Below, one piece after another: positions 18,629 to 32,900 of a stretch of DNA of 64,000 bases. Both the position numbers and the translations under genes were made by a program. Location: positions 62,839,709 through 62,903,708 of the forward strand of contig CM041084.1 in the NCBI GenBank assembly GCA_023079485.1, written 5' to 3'. The notes beneath the pieces were generated by a model that worked only from the letters and a program-made list of their open reading frames with translations, did not search any database and was not told the origin of the DNA. The first letter of the stretch is position 1. Every line of letters begins with the position of its first letter. Source of the stretch: Archilochus colubris (taxonomy: Eukaryota > Chordata > Aves > Apodiformes > Trochilidae).

Positions 18629-21553
18629 TCTCCTTTTCTGGCCTGCTTTGCAGAGAGGTAGTACCACTGAGGACCATACAAGATGCCATTCAGGCAGGCA
18701 GGCTGAAGGCAAGGAAGCACAAGCTCCAAGAGCCAACCTGGTGGCAGGGCTGCCATCAGAGGGCTTGCTGCATTTGCCATCCTGCTGCCCTCCCAGACAC
18801 CCCATGGGCAGCACCCTCACTCCCAGGCACAGAAAATCTGTCTTGCAGTGCCAAACCCAGGCACTCAAATATCACAAGTCAGGCTCTGCTTCTTGCTCCT
18901 GAAACACATGATACTGATTAACAAATAGATTTCTTAAAATGATAATAGTCGTGGTTATTTGCTTTTTAAAATTCTTTTTCCTTTTAACTTGCCCTTTTGC
19001 TGCATAAGACCTTTCAGGTTTGAAGTCTCCAGCTTTCCCTGCAACCCACAAGACCATAAACTTACTATTTTAGCTAGAAGTGGAATTTTCCACCCCATCA
19101 TTTGACACCAGGAACTGGAGTTTTGTGAAACAGCATCAGATATCTAAAGACTAGTGATAAAAATTCAAAAGCTGACAACGCTGATTACAGCAAAATTTCT
19201 TTGAGGGCGAAGCACTGGACTCCAGAGCTCTCTGCCTCTATGGAGAAGGGGAAAAAAGGGCTTACCTGGTAAATAAGAGTCTGAGCCCTAGGGCAAAGCC
19301 ATGTGAGTGTGCCTCTGCATGGCCTTCTCCAGCTGCACAGTGCACCTCAGCTTACCCTGTAAGTACCACCTCTTTCTGCAGCCACAAAGGAAAGACCTGG
19401 GTCTGCTGGGCCCAGGGCTTCAGCTCCAGCAGGCTGCAAACCCCAGGGTGCTACATGCAGAGTCAATCCAGGTGTGATGCTGGAGCACACATTCCAGGAG
19501 TGTGACACTTGACCACCATGCTGTGACACAGCCTTTACAATCTGACAGAGTTCTGCTGGATTCTTCCAAAGCCCTGCTCCTGACACCTTGGAAGTGGTTG
19601 TGCCAGAAGCATCAGAACCACCAATCTAAGATTCTTAGGAAGGCAGCATCTGCCTTTACCCACAACCAGCATCTTCAGTGGCAGCATGGAAGCCGTGGAG
19701 CAAAACACATCCATTTTCAAATGCTCTTTCAACCCCATCAACACCAGGACAGAGAAGTGCATTCCACCTACATTGCTCTGCAAGGGGCCAGATGCAGCAT
19801 CTAACCTTTCATCTGCACCTCAGCAGTGGCTGCCAGCACAGGACATCAGGCTGACAGGACCAGCTTGCCTCACAGTGCACAGTGACAGCCTGTCCTCTTA
19901 GGCCCATCCCCTGGAGGCCCTTCGACAGCTTAAATGAATGAACAGTTCATCTATAAACAAGTATAATACCGAAATTACTTTGTTGATGTTTTTCATTTAT
20001 CTAAAAAGTGCCCAGCTACAATGGGATCTGCCTACACAGTTTTTCCATTGAAAATTTCATATGAGTGACTACAAACATAGCAACACCCACTCGCCGCTCA
20101 TTTTAACTTGTGACAGAAACTGTCATGCCTGTATGAACACATTTGCACTGCAGATATGTCACACAGGTCTCCTTCCATGTGTCTGAAAATGCTCACTAAA
20201 GTTCCCTCCCTCTTCAGCAAAACAAATTAGAGAGACGCCTGGTTTTCCTGCCAGGAGACATAAGTAAGACCTTCATGAAAAATTACAGAAACCAGGGGCA
20301 TTTCACTGCTTTGAAGATCCAGCCAGCAACACCAGCAAGCAGCAGCCAACTCGGAGCAGCCATTTTACAGATAAGCACAGGCACTCATGGGGAGGAATGT
20401 ACCTTTAAGCCCGGCTGATAAGGGAACGGTGTGAGAGCACAGCTTTAGGGGCAGATTTGGAAAGGTCAGCTGCATACTCGATGCCTTTCCTTGGAAGTTC
20501 TCCCTGCAGACTGCTTCTCTGGTAGATTCCATGTGCAAGCAAATTAGACTATAATTAGTCCATCTGTAAAGTGCGAAACGTGAACTGATGCTAAATTCGC
20601 CTTGAAATGGATTCCAACACCTCGCCTTCTCTCAGGCTTCATTCAGCAAAGCTTTAACTTCAATCATTTATGCATAAGCACTTGCTCATAGTTCCAGCAC
20701 ATACTCAGTGCCTTTCCAAATCAGGATCACTGACTGTCACCACTGACAAAACCGAAATGCCAGAAGCTCACCCCGGCCCCTAGGTGTGCGGTGTGCTCCC
20801 CTAGTACTGCAGTGAGTTCAACATCCCCCTCAGCCACTTCTCTATTGGTTTTTTTTCTCTAATCCATTTTTTTCTTACTCATTCAGTGTCAGCAATGTTT
20901 GGGTGTGCCCTGCAGCACTGCCCAATGGTCCTGCACAGATCCTCAAACTGGCAATCTCAACTCAGCCAACATTGTAGGGGTTAGCTCATGGATGAATAAG
21001 CACAGGCAAAGAAAAAGAGGCAGACCCAACTCTCCTGCACCTCCTCTCCCTATAAAACATTTGTCCTGGCCATGCAGACCATCAAACCAAGTGACCAGTT
21101 ACTCTTCCTGACTCAGCATTGCAGGGAGCCTCCCTCCTGCTTCATGGGGAGCATGGTTGGCAGATAAAATGTGCATAGGGGCCAAATCTAGCACCAGTAT
21201 AATTTGACTGAGGCCAGCGCAGTGAGGGTGAGATTGCACTCACTTCCATCTGACAAGGCAATGCAGAAAACAATTCTTTAAAAAATGAAATAATGCAGGT
21301 TTATAACAACATAGCAGGCTCCACAGTCACAGACTCCAGTTGCAATTAAAAACACCCATTCCAATTAAGAATGCAAATCATCGGTGTTGCAGGGAATGTT
21401 GACAAATGAAGGCGGTGTGCTAAGAGGCAGTGCCAGTACTCTTAATTTAAGTATGTGAGAAACAAAGGTATGTACCAACCAGGACTGCCAGAAAGAGCTT
21501 GCTTTAAACAGCGATCAGAAAGAACTGGGAGGGTTTAAAATTGACTTTTCTTT

Positions 21554-21577
21554 AAAAAAAAAAAAAAAAAAAAAAAA
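21554..21577. repeat. A24 homopolymer
   Basis: Twenty-four consecutive A bases. No retrotransposon body or flanking duplication is evident upstream, so it is not clearly a retroposed tail. Confidence 0.9.
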
Positions 21578-22094
21578 GAGAAAGATACACGAAAACCTTT
21601 TGCTCCCCTTCTCCCAGCCAAATGAAGAAGGAACAAGACAATATAAATCACACAGCTCCCATAAAGCCTATTTATATAGGAGTTTTGAACTCAGGAACCA
21701 AAAAGTCCTCCATTGGACATGTGGATCCAGTGAATCACAGCTTGGAAATCCTAATGGACATTTCGTAAAAGCCACTGAGCCATGAACATGCTTTCTCACC
21801 GCTGCGATCACTTCTGTGAAAGCATCTTACCCATCTGCCACTGGAAATCCGCAGAGCAGAGACAAGTGACTTCCCGACACCAGAGAAATGGACAAAAGGA
21901 TGACTAGCTACCTGCAGCTGGTTTCAATCGAAAATCCAAGTAATTATTGCAGCCCTCTCCTGTGGCTCATACGGAGCGCAGCACGGAGCTGTAAAGCGTT
22001 ATGCAAGTCTAATGTGCTGCCAGATCTCTTAGAGCAGGCAGCAGCCAAGTCGCTCCCTCCCACCATTGGCTCAGCTTCATTAACTTAATCAGGT

Positions 22095-22139
22095 ATTCAT
22101 TCATTCATTCACTCACTCATTCAAAAAAAAAAAAAAAAA
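22095..22139. repeat. (ATTC)n / (ACTC)n tetranucleotide repeat and A-tract
   Basis: About seven four-base units (ATTC with two ACTC variants) followed by 17 A bases. Confidence 0.85.
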
Positions 22140-25100
22140 TTAAAAAACTTACACTAAACCTGGCAAATAGCCAGTGCCATGCATGCACAGGAGCATGCTC
22201 ACATCAGCCACTAGTGCTGGAAGAAAAAGGATAATCTAACAACATCTCTTATGCTTTGAGAGGGGCATTAGTTTTGCACGCAGCCTGGGTACACATGCAC
22301 CTTTGATACATCTCCCCAAAACCAGAGGGCTCGCAAGCAGTGGTGGGGGCTGATGCAGGCTCTGAAAACTGTAGAATTGAGACCAGCCCTGTAAGTCATT
22401 GCAGCCAGCAAGCAGCGGAGTAAAGTACTTCCCTAGAGCAACAGACTAATCAATAATGTTACTATTTAGGGGGAAAAAAAGGAAATGTGGTGGGATCAAC
22501 TTGTTCTGCTGCAAGGCTGCTACCTTTTGGCACATACCACATATGTTGCACAGTTTAGTTCAGACAGAAGGGAACAAAGCAGAATAGAAAGAAAATAAAA
22601 AACAGAGGAAGCATCACACAGACAATGTTAGGAGCAATTGGCAATAGAAGTCTGTCTGACCCCTGTATCTGTAAACATAAAACTTCCTACGGGCACAGAG
22701 CATTCAAGCATCAAATAAAGAGTCCCCTTCCTTGCACAGCTCTTGCACTTGTTTTTCTTAGTCTTTCCATGTAAGTTTGCAAAGAATGTTTTTCTTCCCT
22801 CTAGCTGTCACCAGAATGACTTTCACTGCATTTGCTTTCCAGCAAGCTGCAAGAAAGCTGCTTTATGACTATTCCAATAGGCAGGCCTTGAGAGTCAGCT
22901 CTGACTCTGCTGTGGAGAGTTACATGGAGGGAGCCAGGCTGGGCATTAAGGGCAGGGGAGAGGTGTGACATTTCCCACAGTAGAAGCTGAGCAACAGCGT
23001 TAAAGCAGTCAGGATCTTACCCCCTTGTCTCATTCTGCCCTGTCCAAAAAAATACAGGATGGCAGGTTACTCTGAGCAAGTCCATAGAAGCAACATGGAA
23101 ATACAAAGCACTGAGACTATTTCAAAATACTGTTAATGGTTATATAATGAAAATTATACTCCCTGGTACAAATTCTCAGCCACAGACCTGGCTGACATGC
23201 CCCAAGATCATCCAGACTCACCACCTTCCTCCAGTGGCACAAATCAGACCTTACAACCCTGCATCTTCTGTTATCACAGAGTGCACTTCCACATAGGAAC
23301 TTCAACTGCCTCTCTAGCTGGCCTCCAAGTCACTATTTGTCTTCAGACAAAAAAACCCAACCCTGATCTTCTGTGGCCACTGCCACAAACCACAATACAA
23401 ATGGCAAATCAGACAAAGATTTTTAAAAAGGGCTATTAATGTAAGGTTGACATTTAGCTAAAGGTCTGCAGTTCAGATGCACTTAGCAAAAGCATGTAAA
23501 AGACCCCTAGCCAACATACATTACTCTGACCCTGACTCTTCCTCTGACAATCCCGCAGAAGACATGGTTAACTCCTGGATCCTTTTTTGAACTTCTCTGT
23601 AGCTGTACATGTATATGTAAGAGCAACTAAATACAAGCAAAAACACAGCTTCTGGGGAACCAGCTCTTCACATTGGTAAGGGCTACAAGTGAGCATTAGG
23701 GATTGAAGCTCCTCAACAAGTGAACAATGAAGCATGGCTGAACATTGCTTCTCCAACTGGTACATGGCAGAACGTAGGATCTCCTGGCCAGAAAACCAAA
23801 ACTACTGAAGGTGCTTTTACTGCATTAAGAGAATTACAAAAGAGAAAGAAATTAAAAGGTGGCTGAAAGGTGACATGTTCCTTAGTCTTTGTCTCTTAGC
23901 CCCTGGGCACTCCAAAGTATGTAGGACGTAAGCCAAGCCTTGAAGTGCTCTACAGTCAAGTCAACTTCCTTCACCATTAGTTCAGTCTCGAGCTAAGGAC
24001 CTTTAAATTATCCAAGCATTTAAACACTGTCTCTTTCATTACATTCATTCCTACCTTTAACCGTCTATAGTGTTTGAAGCTTGGGATGTTCCCTCCTTTT
24101 CTTTTTGCTTCACCCCCCTTCTCTTGCATCCCTGACTCAATGACTTCATCAAAAAAACAGTGCAAATTCTTCTTTCTCCACTGCCCATGCTACCATTTTT
24201 AGTTTCCTCACCCCTGTTTAAACAGCTGCTCAAGCTTTTTTTGCAGCAGCAACCTGCTTACCTTCCATCAAGGCTACAAACCACTGTGAGATTTCATCTT
24301 TTGAGCATCTCCTCCATACCTGGAAGGAGTTGATGAGATGTGATTTCTGATACAAGAAGTAGCTACAGGGATTTTAAAGAAGGCCAAGCCTTTTGAAGAA
24401 GGACAGGAACATAAAAGAGCAGGAGCAGGAGCCAGCCTGGGAACACTATGAGTATGCTATCCCAAATGACCCAAACTTGGGCAGAGGTTCTAGTTTGGTC
24501 TAGATAAGCAAGAGATGTGGTTTGAGCAATTCTGGTTCTTTATATGAATCATTTTATTTCTCCCTCTGCAAGAATCATTAGGAGAACACAGGGTTTCATG
24601 ATTCAAGGTAGGAGAATGAGAAGGCAGTATTTCAGCACTATGAGTCTTGCACGTCTGACCGCACCGCCAGCTCAGAGTTCGCTTCTCACAAATGTCAAGT
24701 ATATTTTCCCTTCTGTATCTTTGCAAGCTCCAGTTCTGTCTGTTGTCATCACTCATGGGATTTACCTAATCCCCGAAAAGGCAAAAAAAAATCATCTCTT
24801 TTGCTGGAGAAACAGAATAATGTCTCGAGCACACACTGAAAAATTCAAATTGTACCTATCATTTATTTTAGCCCCATTTTGACAGTATAAATACAACTGA
24901 TGCCTATAACAAAATGCTGAACTGCAGTCCAGTATATTCAGTGGTATTTCTTTGATATTTCCACTCATTTTTGTCATTTCTCTGCTCACATTCCTTGTAC
25001 TTCAGCATATTCAAGCAGCTGCCTGTTTACATAAACACAGCCTGAAAGAGTAATGTTGATTCCCTTCTTCCTCAAAGCTGGTGGCTTTAGCTGAGTCCAC

Positions 25101-28100
25101 TGATCTTAACTAGAAAGTGGTGCAGAAGCAGTCAAAAGCTAGTGGTTAATTTAAAATCTTTATCGTGTGATTCAGGTATAAAGGAGGCCTTCAATACTTT
25201 CTAAGAACAGAAATTCACCTTTCTGGAGTTTTATCTTTAACACTCAGAGACTGTGATGTTGACCTTTTAAATTCACTGTATCACATTATACATGGCAGGT
25301 ACAACTCCCTTCATACACAAATTCGTGATGGTGCAATTCCAGATTTTGTTGGCACTCCTTGAACTCAGGCCAGCATGAATCTGGATCCTGATTGTGCAGC
25401 CTCTGCTGACAAATCCCTCCTACCAGCTTGGGCACCCTGTTGCACAGCATTCAGTGAAACTGTGTTAGCCCTTTATACGTCAGATTGCCGTCTGCCAATG
25501 AGCTTCAGTGGGTACAACATACTGGGCTTTGAAGTGCTTTCTCCAGGCTCAGGCTAAGGCAAGACCTAGTGTGAAAGCCTGTCATCCAACCAGTGATACC
25601 TTGATAATGACAGGATTTCAGTTTCCACACCAGCTAATGAGTTTTCAGAAGCACTCCAACAAAATTAGGAGAAAGGAAAGCTGGGGGTCCAAGAGCTGAA
25701 AACCTTTGTGCATTCCTCTTCAAATCAGTGATCAAACACTACTCTCCCAGGGAAGAAAAGAGTTACAATAGGCTCAGATCCTCCCCTTGCAAAGCAGAAC
25801 CCTCTGGGGGGACTGTCTTGGGAGAAGAAAGCTCTCAGGGGAGGTCCCTTACAAAAACTTCCTCATCTCACCAAGACATCTGCTCCAGCCAGGAGGAACA
25901 GGGAACACTGACAGTCAGTCTAGACTGCTTGCAGAGGCACCCTGTGTATAATTTGTGAACTTTGGTAGCAACACCAGTGTGACAGACCTGACGCATGCCA
26001 CTGGTCTGCAGCTTACCCTGCAACTGTGGTGACATTACCCAACACTGCCATTCCTATGGCAGAAAGGAAAAGGGATTTTTTTAATACCTTGCTTTTATTT
26101 ATACTCAGTTAGTCCTGTACAGAGTGATTCTCCAGCTACTGATCTGTTTAGCACTCTCCCTCTGCCTACTCTGATTTTTTCTTCTGAATGCATAATGATT
26201 TTACATCTGTTAATCTGGTTTGTTTTCTTCTTTGTAAGGTGGTTTTCAACTTGTAGGTTCCTCGTGCAAGATATGGAATATAATGCTGTTTCTTTTGTCG
26301 TTTGTTCTCCTTGGGTTCACAATGAATGTTACAGTTTCTTAAAACACGAAATGACTACTGAATGGATTATAATCTCTTTGGTTCAACAGACATGTTAGAA
26401 AAACATGGAATTACCATAAGATCATAAAACCTGGGTGACTAAAACATCACCAGTCACAATTTATTCAACTCCTGAGAAGGAAAAACCTTGCAACATTCCA
26501 CTACAGGGCTAGTGAAACTGAACCCATAAAAATGTACGCAGCCACTGCTGCCCTTGGGCTAAAATTAAGTAAGAACTAATGGTTTTTAACAGAAGCAGCA
26601 GGAATTTTTCAAGGAAAATTCACATCAGGAAATGCTTGTTTTCAAACCTGAATATGTTGGAGGCAAAAATGTTGGAACACAGTAAAAATTGCAGAAAACT
26701 GCTGGAATTTGTTTGTAAATATTTACCAGTAACATTAAAAAAAAAATAAAAAATCCACTTGCTAGGCCCAAATGAAGGTGGCTGAGCGCGTTGTAAGCGT
26801 TTAATGAAGACGAAAGCTCCACACAGCACTGTAAAAGGCCTGTAACTGCAAGAGAAATTTGGTTTGGAATGAAACTCTAGCCTGAATATAGAGCTATAGT
26901 CTTCACTGTACAGTTTTGTAAAACGCTTTTACCTATTATCTGATTTTCATTGTATCTCAGCTTTTCAAGTTTTCATCCCATTATAGCATGAGACATTTCT
27001 TTGAGACCTAGGCAATTCTCACAGGCAGAAATATCACTTCCTCCTAGCTCTGATTTCTAATTAGATTTAAATCTTTCCTAGCAGGGGCAAGACCTACCGA
27101 AGCGTTTTGAAACATCGCCAAGTTGATTACCCCTGCACATGAAAATTCACATCCTTGCTCTTGCCTGCCAAAGTAACATAAGCTGCAATGGAAAAAGAGT
27201 CTTTCTTCTCCTGTGACGGCATCATTCAACTTACCCCCCAAGGGTCCAATTCTGCCTGTAAAATTTTTCCTTTCGGCTCAGATTGCTGCCGAAACAGCAC
27301 AGTATCTTCTGTGATGTACAGCCGGGCTGAGATGACAGCTACCGCACTGGTTTAATGAGAAGGAAAAGGAGAATGAGAGGGAAAGGAACTGCTGGCCTGT
27401 CTGGTAAACTGGGTTGAAGAGGCTGCAGTTTCTCTGCAGAAGATATGGCTGCTGGGTCATTCCATTCACAGGGCAGAAAGAACTCTCCTATACGTATGTT
27501 GCCTGAACTCTTGCTGCAAGTTGCCAGTATGGCTATCAGAAGGGGCACCATAGAACTTATTAGCTGCAAGAGTGAGGCTACCTTGGCTTTTTTTGTTTGG
27601 AGAAGTAGGTTAATGAGATCTTCTGGTACTTTGTACCATTTCAGTTCACCAGTGGGCTGCTGGCAAGGATGTGAATATGCTCTTTACACCTGTCCACTGA
27701 AAATACTGGGAAACACTCAGAAAGGATGGATTTTAGCAGGTGACTTTGACAACCATGCCCTGTGATTATCACTCCGCACAGATGTGCTGAAGCCACTCCA
27801 GTGAGAGGCTGCAAAGGTGAGGGTAACATAACTAGTGGCTCAGCTGTACTACCTAGGTCAAGATCTTGGCAGGGACCCTCAGTGAGGTCCACAGTAGCTG
27901 CTATGTGGAGTATGTGATGTGCCAGACTCCAGGAGGAGTAAAGCACCCTGAAACACTGTCAGCTGCAGCATGTCTGCACTATGCACCAGCACATAATGTT
28001 TTTTACGTGCAGTTGCACTACCTGTATCCATCAAACCCCCATACATGTCACAGATAAACTACTAGCTGACAGAAAACCAACAATGAACCACCTGCGTTCC

Positions 28101-29905
28101 ACCTACTGCACAGACCTGATGCTCCAATTAGACTATGTGCCTCCTAGCACAGCTTACTTTGCTCACGGAAACAATTCCAGTGGAAGATGCAGACAAATCA
28201 GCCCTGGGATAACCAGCAGCAGCTGCTGCTTTCTGCATGCAGAGTGTTGAGCAAATCAACTGAGATGAGCCCCTGTTCACATCAAAATCACAGAGATGTG
28301 GGTGACAACTCTGGTTAATTAAAAGACACTGGATGAGACTAGAGGAAAATTGTCTATCAGCTGCTTAAACTCAAAATCAAGCTGGTCTGAAAAGAAATAG
28401 CAGTTTTCCCAATTTTTAGTAGTCAAGTACTGTTTCTACAGTTCTGCTCTAGAATTATTCCCCTCCCTCCCCTCTGTTCATTTCTGAACTACTGCTTTAG
28501 CATTTTTCATCGTTATTTTCCACATCTGAGGCCTATCTGTCATTCTTGCTTCCTCTTAAATGTTAGTTTCTGTCCTTGCTTCAGTATCAGTTAAAATGCC
28601 ACTACCACTGACAGCATGGGACTGAGTCAGAATTGAGACTGCGCACTCATTCATTTCTGAGTTTAGGAAAAAATTACTAAGAGCCAAAAAAAGTACTGTG
28701 GATTACATCTCCTCTCACTGATGCCCAGAACAACCACATTGTACTAGCAGAGTCTTTCATGAGAAATGTATACAATTGCTATGAAGCGTTTTTTGTGTTA
28801 CTCCGTATAAAAAAGTTTTGCTCTGTTCTGTCTGTTCCCACCCTGCATCCATGAAAAACACAATGAGAAGGCTGGCAGGCTCAAATAGGCCTGAATTTCT
28901 ATCAACATGTTCTTATTTTTGATTGATTTTTCATTACTCCCATTTTCAACACGTAAACCAGTGGTGAAGCAGCCTCTCTGAGAGGGCTTTCTTGAACCCT
29001 TGCAAGGGGGGATTATTCTGTTCACGTTTACTGCAGAGAATCTACACTTCATAGGTAGGCAAGTACAAAATTTCTGAAATAACTCAAACTGCTGATCGCA
29101 AACAGGGATTAAGCAACATTAAATACACATGTGAATTGCAATTTGTTTTGGATTTAAGGATATTTAAGTATAATCTCTAAAGAACTGATGAAAGACAAAT
29201 ACTCCTTTTTCTTAATTTCCTACCTACAGAACGTGGCCTGGAAGACACCAGATGCAGAGGAGCTAACACAACCAGAATGGTTCTGATTAGACAGTAAAAC
29301 ACTTACTGAGAGTTACTACCTAAAGTCTCCCTTTATCACTAGAAGTTGTTCATTGCAATAGGAAGAAGATTAGGTCTTTCATCAGGAATTTATTAATAAG
29401 CCAAATCACAGTGGCAACACACTATCCATGTGTCAATGAAAATAGCTATAAACTAAACCAAACTTTTATTAGATTTCCCCTGTAAGACCATACATCACAG
29501 ATTTCAGTTAGCACAGGTCTAAATGTACCTGTGAGACACGTCTAAAACACCCAAGACTGTCATGTTCAAAATGATTTGGGTATCTTACTGTAATGGTTGT
29601 TTCCATGCTTATTAAGAAGGACAACCTGAGCCAGTCTCCAAATCAAACCTGTGTCCTCCCTGTAGAGCAGACTCTCTCCTAGCAGCTCCTAAGTCCCAAG
29701 CAATGCTGTGACACACCAAGCCTCTATGGGCAATATATGCTCTTCCAAATACTCTTCACATGAGGGCAACTGAGAACTGAGATGCGCTGAAAACAATTAA
29801 ATTAGCAGCAACAAATTCCCTCCATGAGCACTGGCTATATTGATGCAGTTGTGATACTTGCAAACAGAGCAGACAATGTCTGTCCTTTGCCATCAGAATA
29901 ACAGG

Positions 29906-29920
29906 AAAAAAAAAAAAAAA
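29906..29920. repeat. A15 homopolymer
   Basis: Fifteen consecutive A bases in otherwise unique intron. Confidence 0.9.
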
Positions 29921-32900
29921 GTCAGTGATGAACAACAGTCTTTAAAAAAACAGTTTGGCAGTTACAGGAGATTAGATAATCACCACTGGATTTAATATTA
30001 CATGGCTTTAATAATTCTCTGTTATCATCAAGCTGCTAGCACTAAAAAAAAAAAAAATGGGAAAATTGGCTCTGATGCCTTACAGGATAGATTATGAGAA
30101 GAAGAGGCTCTGCCCTCTGGGTGCTTGGTTTGGAGCCAGTGCAGGTTGGAAATGAAAGTAATTCCTGCTGGGCATCCTCTGATGTGAGCTGATGTTGTCA
30201 GCCTCGGTCCAGTTCCACATTCAGACAAAAAAATCATCACCACAGCAATGGGGTGTGCTGAAGTAGGGAACTGTTGAAAACACTTTGTCTCTTGCTTATT
30301 GTTATCATGCACGCAGATCATAGCCTGGGACAAGGATATTTTACAGGCATATTGACTTTGTAGCAAATCTCACTAACAATGACTGTATGAATTTTGCATG
30401 AAGCTGTATATATATTGTCTTGAATTAAGAGGGTGGTTTTACCACTGTGCAACTCCATGGTGTGGAGCAGCAAATCCGGAGAGCAGCAGGACTGTCAAGC
30501 CTTTAGCAACACTGGTGGCTGAATGCTGAGTCTCAGAATGATTACTGCTTTCATTCTTAAAATATCTGAGAACGGTTCAGCTTCATGGCGCATCCTGGGT
30601 CAGGCTGAGTCTGGAAGATACTCTCTGACAGAAGAGTTTATGGTGGGTCCATGTTGCCCAGTAGGTCACCTGAAATCCAGCTAAATGAACTGATTATTCA
30701 GTTAAATTAATGCAGGTGCAGGTCGATAAAGATCTGAACAACTTTTTTTTTTGAGATTGGACACTGCAAAGTCTATACTATAACACCACATCCCTCAGGA
30801 CGATCCCTTTCTCAGCAAAGGCTGTAGCACATGAACAGTGCAGTGCACTGTAGCTGCTGTGTCTGCTTGATGGATTTTAATAGAGACATCGTCCTCTGGG
30901 GCTGTCAGTCCCAAATCTTTCAGGAAAAATGAAATCTCAAAAAGAGAAAAAAAAGAAAACCAGTACTGGAATTACAAATAAGTGTCTTTTTGACTTTCAA
31001 ATGAGACCTGAAGCGTCTTCATTTACAATTTAATGTTTTAGTAAGCACTTTAATGGAAGAGACTATGTAATGGGTTAATTTCCAAATGACATTTATCTTT
31101 ACTCATTGGGGATGACTTTCTGTAATTCACTTGAGGCTGCAACACTCACGGATTAATACATCATCCTCCAACTTGAGAAGATAAAAGCCTTACAAGCTCT
31201 AACCTGCTGCACAGGCTATATTTAAGTAGTACAGGGTAATGATAAATATCTCCCATAAAATGTGTTCTCTTCACACTTCCTGCAAAAACTGCTGAGGGAG
31301 CCAGCTGGTGAGATGGAGCCGACAGTCCTTGCTCACAGCCCCACCATCTACATGCTGTGAAACTGGAGCGCTCCCTTACCCAGTGTCCCCCTGATCTTGG
31401 GCTGCCCACTGGACTCCAGGGGTGAGGCCACAGCATTCACCTGAGCACAGGTGGCATCCTGACTGTCACCCCAGCTGACCCTGCTCGTGCCTCTCCATCC
31501 CGCCTGGCAGGCAGGCAAGAAGGAAAAGATGCCTGCTGGGGTGCAACTTGGTTTTCCTTAAACGTGCTCCATTTCCCCGTGCTGGATTAAACACTTCACA
31601 GATCCGAATGAAGACTGGACGTCTTCACAGAAATGCTTTTAAAACACAGAGGAAGACTCTGGCAAGCAGAGCAGAAGAGGGGAGATCATGCAGCTGCATG
31701 TGTTGCTTGCAGGGCCTGGATGCAAACTGAATTGCTTCTCATTTCCTTCTCTTGCATACAACTGGTGGATGCTGATAAACACACAAGGACTTCACAGCAT
31801 GGACACTTCAGACTGTGCTCCTGCATCAGGAAGCTAGAGGAGGTCCAGGCCAGTCCAACCAGTCTTTTCAATTTGCATTGTCTCCTGTTGACCAGATGTT
31901 ACCCCATCAGTGCTTTCCAGGACTGCTTTTAACATCACAAAGATTTAACTGCAGCCAAATATAACAACCTCCAGCTGGAGTTGGCCTTCCTGCCCAGGGC
32001 CTGAAGCCTGATTGAACTAAACAGCACCAGGATGTTAACCTAGCTCCTTACACTATGTGGGAGCAATCTTGTGTCTACAAGCAATGACGACACTCAGTAT
32101 CCTTCCAGCACCATTTTCATCAAGTTCTCCCCTTACGTTAAGTCACTGCTTTACACACATGGATCGCTCAAATAACTCTCTAGAGGGAGAGAGGAGGACT
32201 ACAAGCCTCCATCTAGTTTGGAGAAACAGAGATCAGAGCAGTCAGCCTGCTTTCCTGATGTGCTGAAGAGGAGTCCTTGGCTACAGCTGTGTTTCCCAGC
32301 CATCCGAGCCTGGACAAGTGCCCCATGGAACTAAAAATTAAAGTTACCTTCTACAGGCGGAACACATATCCCACCGCAAGCTTCCTCATCTAATTAATGG
32401 CAGAAAAGAAGCCATCCTCCCACACACCTGGCCACTTCAACGGGCTGAACACGTCCACCATAAAACTGTTGCAAAACACTCTCTTAGGATAAAAGGTCAT
32501 TTATTTTGTTGTGTTAAAAGCTCCTTAGGCCTTCACTGAGCCTGCCTGTGTGGGATCCACAGAAGTCTCACTGTTCTCTCCCAAGGATATGCCTTCTTAC
32601 AAGAAGATATCCCAAGGAAATGCTTCTTACAGGGCAGACAAGATCAAAGCTTCAGAAAAATGAACTCACATCGGCCTTGACCCTGAGCCTCTGAGTTTTA
32701 CCAAAGCCATCTCCTCACAGCTGGCTGTGCATAATGCACTCACATTTACACTTCCCTCTCTCTCTCACAAGTGATGAGCATCAGCTCAGAAAAACTACTA
32801 TCAGATTAAATCAGCTCTATTTTTTACACTCATGTTCTCTTCGGCTTACTCGCTTTTCTCTTTCATCACATTCTAGCCTACCTAAATTTTATTTAGATGG

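Noticed and set aside
18323..18868. A 181-codon minus-strand ORF
   Set aside because: It runs largely antisense through the CR1 3' region and is not a gene.
21554..21577. Poly-A tail of a processed pseudogene
   Set aside because: No recognisable transcript-like sequence upstream and no visible target site duplication.
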